64,000 nt of DNA from contig NZ_FPCI01000001.1 of assembly GCF_900116385.1 (NCBI RefSeq), positions 2,019,501 through 2,083,500 on the forward strand, given 5' to 3'. The notes below the pieces were generated by a model that ran no database searches, was not told the DNA's origin, and saw nothing but the letters and a program-made list of their open reading frames with translations. Shown here one piece after another: positions 10,115 through 18,599 of the stretch. This DNA is from Pseudoxanthomonas sp. YR558. Its GTDB lineage: Bacteria > Pseudomonadota > Gammaproteobacteria > Xanthomonadales > Xanthomonadaceae. Positions within the stretch are counted from its first letter, which is position 1; each line of letters begins with the position of its first letter. Position numbers and translations under genes: made by a program.

Positions 10115-10759
10115 TCACTCGGCCGGCGGCGCTTCCGGCTCCAGCGATTTCACCAGCACCGCCGCCTGGGTGCGGCTGTGGCATTCCAGCTTCTTCAGGA
10201 TCGCGGTGACGTGCACTTTCACCGTGTTCTCGGCCAGGCCGAGTTCGTGCGCGATCTGCTTGTTGAGCAAGCCGTCGGCCAGGCACAGCAGCACGCGGAA
10301 CTGCTGCGGGGTGAGTTGTGCAAGGCGGGCCGCGAGCGCGGCGTCATGCTCGGAGCGTTCCGCGGTCAACGGCGGAAACCAGGCTCCACCCTCCAGTACC
10401 GCGATCACCGCTTCGCCGATGGTGTCGGCGGGTGAGGACTTGGGAATGAAACCGGCCGCACCGAACTGCTGCGCACGCCGGATCACCCGTGGATGCTCGT
10501 TCGACGAGATCACCACCACCGGCACTTCCGGATGCTCGCCGCGCACATGCAGCAGCGCCGAGAAGCCATGCGCGCCCGGCATCGTCAGGTCCAGCAGGAC
10601 CAGGTCGGTGTCCGGACGCTGGTCCAGGGCCTGGCCCAGCGCGGTGGCGCCGGCCGCTTCCGTCACCGTCGCGGCCGGCAGCGCCTCGCGCAGTGCGTGG
10701 ATCACCGCATTGCGGAACAGCGGGTGGTCGTCGGCGACGAGGATGGCGGGCGCACTCAT
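10115..10759 (-). CDS. NarL/FixJ-family response regulator
   Basis: A 214-residue two-domain regulator. The receiver (1-120) has the acidic pair D10/D11, the phospho-acceptor D57 in LLDLTMPG and the KS pair near 105. The LuxR-type helix-turn-helix is at about 148-205 (LTPQQFRVLLCLADG, LAENTVKVHVTAILKKL). It faces the hybrid kinase and AEC gene. NarL-type regulators of this sort usually pair with NahK/CrbS-like hybrid kinases, so it probably takes phosphate from the kinase and controls dctA and its neighbours. The ATG at 10759 is supported by the standard receiver start SAPAILVADDH. Confidence 0.9.
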   Translation of the reverse strand: MSAPAILVADDHPLFRNAVIHALREALPAATVTEAAGATALGQALDQRPDTDLVLLDLTMPGAHGFSALLHVRGEHPEVPVVVISSNEHPRVIRRAQQFGAAGFIPKSSPADTIGEAVIAVLEGGAWFPPLTAERSEHDAALAARLAQLTPQQFRVLLCLADGLLNKQIAHELGLAENTVKVHVTAILKKLECHSRTQAAVLVKSLEPEAPPAE

Positions 10760-10807
10760 GCCGCCAGTGTGCCATCCGGCGCGGACGCGGCGGTTAGCAC
10801 TTTGTGG

Positions 10808-12043
10808 CTAGTCGGCCGACAGGCGATCCAGGCGGATGCGGTTGGCGAACAACGAAAACGCCAGCATGCCGGCCAGTCCGCTGGCCCGGCTCACCCAGCG
10901 CGGCAACCAGCGCGGCGGCGCCAGTACGCCGGATTCGAACAGCGGCTCGAAGCCCGCCACGTCCTCCAGCGTCATCTTGCCGGCGAACAACCGGCGGCAC
11001 AGACGCAACCGGTCCTGCTGCAGCGAATGGCGGAAGAACGTGTGCACGCCGACCAGCCCGCGCAGGTACACCGTGTCCTTGGTGAACGCCGCGCCACCGC
11101 TGGTAGGCACGCCGCGGAACACGCGCTGTGCCGATGAGAAGCTCTCGGCCGGGTTCTGCCCGGCGTCGGCGAAGTAACGGAACACCTCGACGAAGTCCGC
11201 GCCGGCCAACGCCATCGCCACCGCCTCGATGCGCAGGCTGATGCGCTTCATCCGCTCGATGTCGATGCTGCCGGTGATCTGCTCGGCGAACGTCGCCAGC
11301 CCTTCCTGCGTGGCGGTCACGCGCGGCGAGGACAACGCCAGGCTCGGCAGGTGCACCTGCTCGCGGCCGTTGAGCGCGGTCAGCGAATGCACCAGCGCTT
11401 CGTGCTGCAGCAACTGCCGCCGGTCGTAATCGCTGAAAGCCGCGCCATGGCGAAGGCGGATGCGGGTGGCGCCGGCAGCGGCCTTCGCGATCAACGTGGG
11501 GTCGAGCTCGACGGTAATGACGCGGCCATCGAAGAAATCGTCGAGGTCCGCCTGCAACTGCAGCTGCAGCGCCGTGGCGGAGACCGGGATCTGTTCTTCC
11601 GGCGCCAGCAGCTCGTGGTCCAGGTCGTTGGCGATGGTGATGAAGTGCCGCGCGGCGTCGCGCGTGGTGGGCCCATCACCAGGCAGGCATTCCTCGGGGG
11701 TGCCGAACAGCGCGATGGAGTGGTCGGTCACCCGTGGCGAGCCCAGCGATTCCAGCAGCTGCGCGGCAATATCCCAGCTGCGCACGGATTCGCGCAGGTA
11801 GCGGCCCAAGGGATGGGAGGCGTCCGCCGCCGCCGACACCGCGGCCAGCTCGCGTCGCGCATCGCCGAAGTCCAGCCGCGGATAGTCGATCACCGGCAAC
11901 ACGGGCTGGCCACGGGCGACACCGGCCAGGAACGGCGCCTGCGCATCGGCGGGCCAACTGGCCAGGCTCAACAGCTTGATCCCGCGCACGGCCTTGACCA
12001 GGCGCGCGTCGAGCGCGGCGTGATGGACGATGTCGGCCTGCAT
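10808..12043 (-). CDS. QEGLA-motif protein (DUF1704, MATCAP-like metallopeptidase fold)
   Basis: A 411-residue cytoplasmic protein of the family named 'flavohemoglobin expression-modulating QEGLA motif protein'. HEALVH (214-219) is an HExxxH metal site and QEGLA (246-250) supplies the downstream Glu. The same arrangement occurs in the eukaryotic MATCAP/KIAA0895 tubulin carboxypeptidases. The C-terminal 80 residues contain a hydrophobic stretch (SRASGLAGMLAFSLFA). The bacterial substrate is unknown; the family name rests on an early association with flavohemoglobin and should not be read as a function. A strong GGAGGGAGGG ribosome site precedes the ATG. The stop codon lies next to the promoter of the NarL-type regulator. 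Confidence 0.85.
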   Translation of the reverse strand: MQADIVHHAALDARLVKAVRGIKLLSLASWPADAQAPFLAGVARGQPVLPVIDYPRLDFGDARRELAAVSAAADASHPLGRYLRESVRSWDIAAQLLESLGSPRVTDHSIALFGTPEECLPGDGPTTRDAARHFITIANDLDHELLAPEEQIPVSATALQLQLQADLDDFFDGRVITVELDPTLIAKAAAGATRIRLRHGAAFSDYDRRQLLQHEALVHSLTALNGREQVHLPSLALSSPRVTATQEGLATFAEQITGSIDIERMKRISLRIEAVAMALAGADFVEVFRYFADAGQNPAESFSSAQRVFRGVPTSGGAAFTKDTVYLRGLVGVHTFFRHSLQQDRLRLCRRLFAGKMTLEDVAGFEPLFESGVLAPPRWLPRWVSRASGLAGMLAFSLFANRIRLDRLSAD

Positions 12044-12146
12044 GGTGCCCTCCCTCCGGCCACTGTAGCCCAGCGCGTGGGGCCACCGTCACAAGCGGCC
12101 ACGCCTGCACTATGCTCGGCACTCTTCCATCGGTTGCGGGGGCAGC

Positions 12147-13349
12147 ATGCTGGAACTCGATGCGGTACAGACACTGGCCTTCGCCGGCCTGGCGCTCTTC
12201 CTCGGTTACGCCCTCTGCCGCTTCATCCCCGTGCTATCCCGCTACAACCTGCCCGCGCCGGTGATCGGCGGCCTGGCCGTGGCTCTGGCCGTACTGGTCG
12301 CGCGCAACCACGACGTCACCCTGTTCACGCTGGACACCAGCCTGCAGGCGCCGTTGATGATCGCCTTCTTCACCACCATCGGCGTCAACGCCAGCGTCTC
12401 GCTGCTGCGCATCAGCGGGCGCCAGGTGGTCATCTTCCTCTTGCTGGCCACCGGCTTCGCGGTCGTGCAGAACCTGCTCGGCATGGCGGTGGCGTTGGGC
12501 TTCGGCCTGCATCCGTTGTTCGGCGTGCTGGCCGGCTCCACCACGCTGACCGGCGGCCCGGCCACCGGCCTGGCGTTCGCGCCGCTGTTCGAACAGGCCG
12601 GCGTAACCGGCGCCGAATCCATCGCGGTCGCCTCGGCGATGGCCGGCATCATCTGCGGCGGCCTGCTCGGCGGCCCGGTGAGCACGGTGCTGATCCGCCG
12701 CCACAAGCTGTATGGCGGGGTGAAGCTGGGCGTGCCGGACGAATCCGCCGCCGAACCCGCCGGTGCGCGCGACCAGCCCGATTTCGCCACCCGCGAATCC
12801 GATGCACTGAAGAGCGTGGTGGTCATCCTGGTGGCGATGTGGCTGGGCGCCGGCGTCAGCGCCGGGTTGAACGCCGCCGGCCTGACCCTGCCCGCCTACG
12901 TCGGCGCGATGATGGTCGGCGCCCTGATCCGCTGGATCGACGACCGCACCGGCTGGATCCGCCTGCCGGTGGCGACCACCGACCTGATCGGCAATGTCTG
13001 CCTGGCGCTGTTCCTGGCGGTGGCGCTAATGAACCTCAAGCTCTGGGAACTGTCCGGGCTGGCGGCACCGCTGCTGGTGAACCTCGCCCTGCAGGTGATC
13101 GTGGTCGCGCTGTTCTGCGTCGTGGTCTTCCGCGTGATGGGTCGCGACTACGATGCCGCGGTGATGGGCGGCGGCTTCATCGGCTTCATGCTCGGCACCA
13201 CCGCCAACGCGATGGCGGTGATGCGCACGCTGGTCGAACGCTACGGCATGGCGCCGCGCGCCTTCCTCGTCGCCCCGCTGGTGGGCGCGTTCTTCATCGA
13301 CTTCACCAACGCGCTGATCATCACCGGGTTCATCAATCTCTGGGATTGA
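12147..13349 (+). CDS. gltS: sodium/glutamate symporter GltS
   Basis: A 400-residue inner-membrane Na+/glutamate importer. Two homologous hydrophobic halves of about five helices each flank a hydrophilic loop near residues 190-220 (DESAAEPAGARDQPDF). GltS family segments are visible: YNLPAPVIGGLAVAL near residue 32, AGSTTLTGGPATGLAFAP near 130 and the second-half GGGFIGFMLGTTANAMAVM. Length matches E. coli GltS. A GGGGG ribosome site sits 4 bases before the ATG. It stands alone, converging on rsgA with a 14-base gap. Confidence 0.93.
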   Translation: MLELDAVQTLAFAGLALFLGYALCRFIPVLSRYNLPAPVIGGLAVALAVLVARNHDVTLFTLDTSLQAPLMIAFFTTIGVNASVSLLRISGRQVVIFLLLATGFAVVQNLLGMAVALGFGLHPLFGVLAGSTTLTGGPATGLAFAPLFEQAGVTGAESIAVASAMAGIICGGLLGGPVSTVLIRRHKLYGGVKLGVPDESAAEPAGARDQPDFATRESDALKSVVVILVAMWLGAGVSAGLNAAGLTLPAYVGAMMVGALIRWIDDRTGWIRLPVATTDLIGNVCLALFLAVALMNLKLWELSGLAAPLLVNLALQVIVVALFCVVVFRVMGRDYDAAVMGGGFIGFMLGTTANAMAVMRTLVERYGMAPRAFLVAPLVGAFFIDFTNALIITGFINLWD

Positions 13350-13363
13350 AGCCGACGACGGCG

Positions 13364-14497
13364 TTATCGCTTTCCGTATTTGTCGGCGAGGCGTTTGTTC
13401 AACGCCTTGTTCTGCACCTTCGCATTCGCCTTGTCGGCCAGGCGCGAGGCCAGCTTGTCGGCAGCGGCGGCGACTTCGTCGCGCAGCTTGAGGTAGTTGA
13501 GAAAGCGGCCCTCGTCCAACTCCTCGCGCTCGATCGCCGCACGCACCGCGCAGCCGGGTTCGCGATCATGCGAGCAGTCTCGGAACTTGCACTGCTCGGC
13601 CAGCGCCTCGATGTCGGCGAAGCCGCCGTCGGCCAGGTCTTCCTCGCCGGTGGGCTTGAGCTCGCGCATGCCCGGCGTGTCGATCAGGCAAGCGCCGGCC
13701 GGCAGCGGGATCAGCGCGCGGAACGTGGTGGTGTGGCGGCCGCGCGAATCGCTTTCGCGCACTTCGCCGGTCTTCATGCGCTCGTCGCCGAGCAGCGTGT
13801 TGGTCAGCGTCGACTTGCCGGCGCCCGACGAGCCCACCAGCACGACGGTGTGCCCGGGCTCCAGCCACGGCGCGAGTTGCGCCACGCTGGACGCGTCCTT
13901 CGCGTTGACGGTGAACACCGGCACGCCCTGCGCGGTGAGATCGGCCAGCACCTCGACCGCATCGTCGGCGTACTCGGTACGGTCGGCCTTGGTCAGCACG
14001 ACGACCGGCTGCGCACCGCCACCACCGACCAGCAGCAGGTAGCGCTCGATGCGGCGCGGATTGAAGTCGGCATCCAGGCCGCAGACGATGAACACCGTAT
14101 CGATGTTCGCCGCGATCACCTGCTGGTGGTAGTGCTCGCCGGCCGCGCCGCGCTTGATGCCGGTATGCCGCGGCAGCAGCGCGACGATGCGCGGGCGCTT
14201 CGATGTCGCGTCTTCCAGCAACACCCAGTCGCCGACGGCAGGACGCTCATGGGCGGGAAACCGCGGGCGCTGCCACTCCGGCAGCGACTCGGCCTTCACG
14301 CCGTCGCCGGGCGCCATGGCGACCACGTAGCCGGAGCGGTGCTGCTCGCTCACCCGTGCCGGGGTTGCGGCCGGGTGCGCGGCCATGGCGTCCCGCCATG
14401 CGGCATCCGTCGGTTCCCCCGTGTACGGCCAGCCGATGGCGCGCAGAAGGGTGACGTCGGACACGCTGGGGACGGGGGTTTCGGGCATGGCGCGCAT
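13364..14497 (-). CDS. rsgA: ribosome small-subunit biogenesis GTPase RsgA
   Basis: Circularly permuted GTPase that acts in late 30S maturation. Motifs in family order: NIDTVFIVCGLD, G4-like LTKADR (169-174), G1 Walker A GSSGAGKST (222-230), HTTTFRALIP (G2), DTPGM (G3), and the zinc finger C303-x4-C308-x-H310-x5-C316. The N-terminal OB domain is present (residues about 40-110). Length 377 is usual. Two starts are possible (14497 and 14488) and neither has a strong ribosome site. Confidence 0.93.
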   Translation of the reverse strand: MRAMPETPVPSVSDVTLLRAIGWPYTGEPTDAAWRDAMAAHPAATPARVSEQHRSGYVVAMAPGDGVKAESLPEWQRPRFPAHERPAVGDWVLLEDATSKRPRIVALLPRHTGIKRGAAGEHYHQQVIAANIDTVFIVCGLDADFNPRRIERYLLLVGGGGAQPVVVLTKADRTEYADDAVEVLADLTAQGVPVFTVNAKDASSVAQLAPWLEPGHTVVLVGSSGAGKSTLTNTLLGDERMKTGEVRESDSRGRHTTTFRALIPLPAGACLIDTPGMRELKPTGEEDLADGGFADIEALAEQCKFRDCSHDREPGCAVRAAIEREELDEGRFLNYLKLRDEVAAAADKLASRLADKANAKVQNKALNKRLADKYGKR

Positions 14498-14588
14498 TCT
14501 AGACGGGGGCTGAAGCCGGCGGGGCCGGGCAGGCTAAATATCCGTTAAGCTGGCCCTCCTTCCACTTTGTGCCCCCTGCGGTCCCGCC

Positions 14589-15869
14589 ATGTCCACCCCG
14601 CCCGTCAAACCGCTCGCCACGCGCGAACGCCTGTCCGAAGTCCGCTACGAAATCCGGGGCGAACTGGCACGGCGAGCCCGCGAGCTCGAGGCCCAGGGGC
14701 AGAAGCTGATCAAGCTCAACATCGGCAACCCGGGCGCCTTCGGTTTCCGTGCGCCGGAGCATCTGCAGCGCGCGATCGCCGACGACATGGGGCGCACCGA
14801 TCCGTACACGCACCAGCAGGGCCTGCCCTCGGCGCGCGAGGCGATCGCCGCGGCATACGCCAAGCGCGGCACGCCGGACGCGCACCCGGACCGCGTGTTC
14901 GTCGGCAACGGCGTGTCGGAACTGATCGACCTGTCGCTGCGCGCGCTGCTGAATCCCGGCGACGAAGTGCTGGTGCCCTCGCCCGACTATCCGCTGTGGT
15001 CGGCCGCCACCATCCTCAACGACGGACGCCCGGTGTACTACCGCTGCGATCCGGAGAACGACTTCCAGCCCGATCCGAACGAGATCGAGCAACTGATCAG
15101 CTCGCGCACCCGCGCCATCGTGCTGATCAATCCGAACAATCCCACCGGCGCCACCTACTCGCGCGAACTGCTGGAGCGCATCGTGGCGATCGCCGCGAAG
15201 CACCGCCTGCTGCTGATGGTCGACGAGATCTACGACCAGGTGCTGTACGACGGCGCGACCTTCGTGCCGGTCGCACCAATGGCGGGCGACGTGCCATGCA
15301 TCACCTTCAGCGGCCTGAGCAAGGTGCATCGCGCTTGCGGCTGGCGCGTGGGCTGGGGCGTGGTGTCCGGCCATGGCGACGTGGTGCGCGACTTCCTGCA
15401 TGCGATGGACCTGCTCAGCGCGCTGCGCCTGTGCGCGAACGTGCCCGGCCAGTACGCCATCGACGCCGCGGTCAACGGCCCCGATACCATCAGTGCGCTG
15501 TGCGCACCCGGCGGCCGCCTGTACGAAACCCGTCGCGCGGTGATCGACGCCTGCGACGCCAGCCCGCACCTGGAGCTGGTCAACCCGGCCGGTGCGCTGT
15601 ACGCGTTCCCGGCGGTGGTCGGCGATGCCGCCAAGGGTTTCGACGACCATGCGTTCGCGCTGGAACTGATGGAAACCGAAGGCGTGCTGGTCGTGCCGGG
15701 CTCCAGTTTCAACGTGCCGTACCGCCACCACTTCCGCGTCACCCTGCTGCCGGAAGCGGCCACGATGCGCGAAGTCTTCGCCCGCATCGACCGCGCCCTG
15801 TCGCGCCGCGCCGCGGCCGCCACCAAGGTGGTGCCGATCAAGGGCAAGTCGCGGCCGGCAGCGGCGTAA
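14589..15869 (+). CDS. PLP-dependent aminotransferase, AlaA-like (alanine-synthesising class I)
   Basis: A 426-residue fold-type I aminotransferase. PLP contacts are visible: GNGVSELI, NPNNPTGATYS, VDEIYDQV and the Schiff-base lysine K245 in FSGLSKVHRACGWRVGW. This set, including 'SGLSK-RACG', is characteristic of AlaA/YfbQ glutamate-pyruvate aminotransferases. It probably makes alanine from pyruvate and glutamate in the cytoplasm. It has its own promoter region and is followed by a large inverted repeat. Confidence 0.88.
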   Translation: MSTPPVKPLATRERLSEVRYEIRGELARRARELEAQGQKLIKLNIGNPGAFGFRAPEHLQRAIADDMGRTDPYTHQQGLPSAREAIAAAYAKRGTPDAHPDRVFVGNGVSELIDLSLRALLNPGDEVLVPSPDYPLWSAATILNDGRPVYYRCDPENDFQPDPNEIEQLISSRTRAIVLINPNNPTGATYSRELLERIVAIAAKHRLLLMVDEIYDQVLYDGATFVPVAPMAGDVPCITFSGLSKVHRACGWRVGWGVVSGHGDVVRDFLHAMDLLSALRLCANVPGQYAIDAAVNGPDTISALCAPGGRLYETRRAVIDACDASPHLELVNPAGALYAFPAVVGDAAKGFDDHAFALELMETEGVLVVPGSSFNVPYRHHFRVTLLPEAATMREVFARIDRALSRRAAAATKVVPIKGKSRPAAA

Positions 15870-15884
15870 CCAGCGCTGCTGCCC

Positions 15885-16035
15885 TTGTAGGAGCGACGTC
15901 AGTCGCGACCGCACGCCAGGACGCATCGCCTGATGCTTGATCGGGCGGAAGCGCGCCGCCATGGGCAGCATTCCAAAGGATCGACATCGTCCTGGCTGTT
16001 CCGGTTTGCGGTCGCGACTGACATCGCTCCTACAA
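15885..16035. repeat. 151-base inverted repeat (REPIN-like) with 29-base arms
   Basis: The left arm at 15885-15913 and right arm at 16007-16035 are reverse complements with one mismatch in 29. The left arm begins TTGTAGGAGCGACGTCAGTC. The 93 bases between show no gene. It fills most of the gap between the aminotransferase and the SGNH hydrolase. Such GTAGGAGCGAC-type repeats are typical intergenic elements of Xanthomonadaceae. The transcript could fold into a long hairpin and end or stabilise the aminotransferase message. Confidence 0.85.
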
Positions 16036-16062
16036 CAAGCGGGAAGGGCGCATGATGTCGCC

Positions 16063-16716
16063 ATGACGACGACCTCCGGCTCCCATACCACCGCCCTCAC
16101 CACCGAGCTGCGCTACCTCGCGCTCGGCGATTCCTACACGATCGGCGAAGCCGTGGACGAGGCAGGCCGCTGGCCGATGCAATTGGCGCGCCTGCTGCGG
16201 ATGGAAGGCGTGCTGGTCGGCGATCCGCGCATCATCGCCACCACTGGCTGGACCACCGACGAACTCGACGCCGCGATCACCGCCGCCGAACCGCTGGGCC
16301 AGCACGACTTCGTCACCCTGCTGATCGGCGTCAACAACCAGTACCGCGGCCGCGACGTGGAGGAATACCGCACGCAGTTCGCCGCGCTGCTGTGGCGCGC
16401 GATCGGCTTCGCCGGCGGACGGCCCGATCGCGTACTGGTGCTGTCGATTCCCGATTGGGGCGTGACCCCGTTCGGCGCGCAGTCGGGCCGCGATATCGAG
16501 CAGATCGCGCGCGAACTGGATGCCTACAACACCGCCGCACGCACCGTCTGCGCGCAACGCGATGTCGCTTTCGTCGACATCACGCCGGTCAGCCGTGCAC
16601 GTGGCAGCGAAGCCACGATGGTGGCGGACGATGGCCTGCATCCGTCGGCGGCGATGTACACGGAGTGGACGCGGCTCGCGTTCCCGGTGGCGCACCACCT
16701 GTTGGCCGGCCGCTAG
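16063..16716 (+). CDS. SGNH/GDSL-family hydrolase (lipase/esterase fold)
   Basis: A 217-residue protein without a signal peptide. Block I is ALGDSYTIGE with nucleophile S24; LIGVNNQYRG gives block III Asn; DDGLHPS supplies the Asp/His pair of block V. All four SGNH elements are present, so it is probably an active esterase or deacylase, substrate unknown. The ATG at 16063 has GGAAGGG upstream. The gene converges on the polysaccharide deacetylase with three bases between stops. Confidence 0.87.
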   Translation: MTTTSGSHTTALTTELRYLALGDSYTIGEAVDEAGRWPMQLARLLRMEGVLVGDPRIIATTGWTTDELDAAITAAEPLGQHDFVTLLIGVNNQYRGRDVEEYRTQFAALLWRAIGFAGGRPDRVLVLSIPDWGVTPFGAQSGRDIEQIARELDAYNTAARTVCAQRDVAFVDITPVSRARGSEATMVADDGLHPSAAMYTEWTRLAFPVAHHLLAGR

Positions 16717-16719
16717 GCG

Positions 16720-17532
16720 TCAGGCCACCGCGACCGCGGGCATGCGCAGGCCTTCGGGCTCCGGTACCACCGTGCGGTAGCCCTGTGCGTCCAGCCACGC
16801 CAGCAACTGCGCCAGGATCGCCACGTTGTGGCCGTGCGTCGCGCCTTCGTGCAGCAGCACGATGGTGCCGGGCGTGATGTCGCGGGTGATGCGCGCGAGC
16901 ACCTTGCCGGGCTCGCAGTCGACGCCGTCGAAGCCGCGCGCGCTCCACGCCACGCGGGCAAGGCCATGCTTCTTCAGCGACAGGCCCACGAACGGATTGG
17001 TCATGCCGACGACGCTGCGGAACCAGCGCGGGGTTTCACCGGTGATCGCGGTGAGGATCGATTGGTTGCGGCCGATCTGGTCTTCCATCGCGCCGGGCCC
17101 CAGGCGCCAGAAACGCGTGTCCGGATGCGTCGCGCTGTGGTTGCCGATGCCGTGGCCGCGGTCGCGGATGGCCTGCACCACGGCCGGTTGTGCCTGCGCG
17201 CGTTCGCCGACCACGAAGAAGGTGGCCTTGGCGCGGTGCCGGTCCAGCAGGTCCAACATCGCCGCCGTGTCGTCGGACGGACCATCGTCGATGGTCAGCC
17301 AGACCACGCGTTCGTCCGTCGGCAACCGCGACAGCGCCGGGCAGAGCAAGGTGGCGCGCGGGTACAGCGTGGCCCAGACCACCGCCAGATGGGTCGCCAG
17401 CATGGCCGGGAGGCCCACGGTCCAGCCCCAGCGCCACCACAGCCAGGCCACGCCTACTTGCGACAGCGCCAGCAGGCCCAATATCAGTCCGGGACGGCGC
17501 GGCGGACGATGCAGTGTTCCTGTCGTGCTCAT
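16720..17532 (-). CDS. membrane-anchored polysaccharide deacetylase (NodB domain)
   Basis: A 270-residue protein with two N-terminal hydrophobic segments (about 14-33 and 36-54), then a NodB deacetylase domain. Motif 1 is TIDDGP (D82/D83), motif 2 is HSATH (H132, H136), and RSVVG and LLHEGATHGHN complete the fold. The metal site is intact, so it is likely to deacetylate an amino sugar polymer or glycolipid at the membrane. The start is the ATG at 17532; an upstream in-frame ATG at 17580 would overlap the promoter of the divergent Grx4 gene. Confidence 0.87.
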   Translation of the reverse strand: MSTTGTLHRPPRRPGLILGLLALSQVGVAWLWWRWGWTVGLPAMLATHLAVVWATLYPRATLLCPALSRLPTDERVVWLTIDDGPSDDTAAMLDLLDRHRAKATFFVVGERAQAQPAVVQAIRDRGHGIGNHSATHPDTRFWRLGPGAMEDQIGRNQSILTAITGETPRWFRSVVGMTNPFVGLSLKKHGLARVAWSARGFDGVDCEPGKVLARITRDITPGTIVLLHEGATHGHNVAILAQLLAWLDAQGYRTVVPEPEGLRMPAVAVA

Positions 17533-17597
17533 GCCCCATGATGCCACGGGGCGTAAAATCCCTTCTTCAGAGCCCTTCACGCATTCCGGTACCCGAC

Positions 17598-18527
17598 ATG
17601 TCCCTCGACCCCGCCCTGCGCTCGCGCATCGAATCCCTCCTGCAGTCCAACCGCGTGGTCCTCTTCATGAAGGGCCAGCCGACCATGCCGCAGTGCGGCT
17701 TCTCGGCCAAGGCGGTGGGCGCGCTGTCGGCGCTGGGCGTGGACTACGCCCACGTCAACGTATTGGCCGACCAGGAGATCCGCGAAGGCATCAAGGCCTA
17801 CGGCGACTGGCCGACCATCCCGCAGCTCTACATCGACGGCGAACTGGTCGGCGGCAGCGACATCATCGAGCAGATGACCAACTCCGGCGAACTGGCCTCG
17901 CTGCTCGGCCTGCAGGCCCCGGACCGTACGCCGCCGGCGATCACCATCACCCCGGCCGCCGCGGAGATGCTGCAGAACGCCGTGGCCGACGCCGGCCCGG
18001 GCGCGTCGCTGGCCCTGTCGATCAACGCGCAGTTCCAGCCGAACTTCCAGCTTGCGCAGTTCGACGCGAACGCCATCGCCAGCGAATCCAACGGCGTGCG
18101 CGTGCAGTTCGACTTGGCCAGTGCGCGTCGTGCCGACGGCATCACCATCGACTGGGTCGATGACATCCGCGGCAAGGGCCTGGCGATCGACAACCCGAAC
18201 GCGCCCAAGCCGGTGCAGGCGCTGTCGCCGATGGATGCCGATGCGAAGATCCGTGCCAGCGAAGTGCTTCTGGTCGACGTGCGCCCTGCCGACGAACGCG
18301 CCATCGCCTCGGTGAAGCTCCCGTTCAAGACCTTCGACGGCAACGGCCGTGCCGAGCTGGAAGCGCTGCCGAAGGACACGGCCCTCGCCTTCCTCTGCCG
18401 TAGCGGCGGCCGCAGCCAGCAGGCGGCGGAAGAGTTCCGCGCGCTCGGCTTCTCGAACGTCTACAACATCACCGGCGGCATCAACGCCTGGGCCGACGAT
18501 GTGGACGGCACGATCAGCAAGTACTGA
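17598..18527 (+). CDS. Grx4-type monothiol glutaredoxin fused to an IscA-like domain and a rhodanese domain
   Basis: A 309-residue cytoplasmic protein of three modules. Residues 1-105 are a monothiol glutaredoxin with the CGFS site (C33) and WPTIPQLYIDGE, which bind a [2Fe-2S] cluster with glutathione. Residues 113-200 resemble an A-type carrier (HesB/IscA: ITITPAAAEMLQNAV, then IDWVDDIRGKGLAIDNPNAP) but contain no cysteine, so the usual cluster ligands are missing. Residues 212-309 are a rhodanese with catalytic C267 in FLCRSGGRS. A role in Fe-S trafficking and sulfur handling is likely. It is followed by an intrinsic terminator. Confidence 0.9.
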   Translation: MSLDPALRSRIESLLQSNRVVLFMKGQPTMPQCGFSAKAVGALSALGVDYAHVNVLADQEIREGIKAYGDWPTIPQLYIDGELVGGSDIIEQMTNSGELASLLGLQAPDRTPPAITITPAAAEMLQNAVADAGPGASLALSINAQFQPNFQLAQFDANAIASESNGVRVQFDLASARRADGITIDWVDDIRGKGLAIDNPNAPKPVQALSPMDADAKIRASEVLLVDVRPADERAIASVKLPFKTFDGNGRAELEALPKDTALAFLCRSGGRSQQAAEEFRALGFSNVYNITGGINAWADDVDGTISKY

Positions 18528-18552
18528 TCACGTACACCATCAGAAACGAAAA

Positions 18553-18578
18553 GGCGGGCCTCGGCCCGCCTTTTTTTT
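18553..18578 (+). terminator. rho-independent terminator of the Grx4 fusion gene
   Basis: GGCGGGC and GCCCGCC form a 7-bp stem around a CTCG loop at 18553-18570, followed by eight T residues (18571-18578). It lies 26 bases after the stop codon. Confidence 0.92.
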
Positions 18579-18599
18579 ATGAGATGCAATCAGCGGTCT

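Noticed and set aside
10794..10811. TTAGCAC..GTGGCTAG imperfect palindrome upstream of the NarL-type gene as an autoregulatory site
   Set aside because: Arms are unequal and it overlaps the stop of the QEGLA gene. It does not share clear sequence with the palindrome at 6479, so a common operator is not supported.
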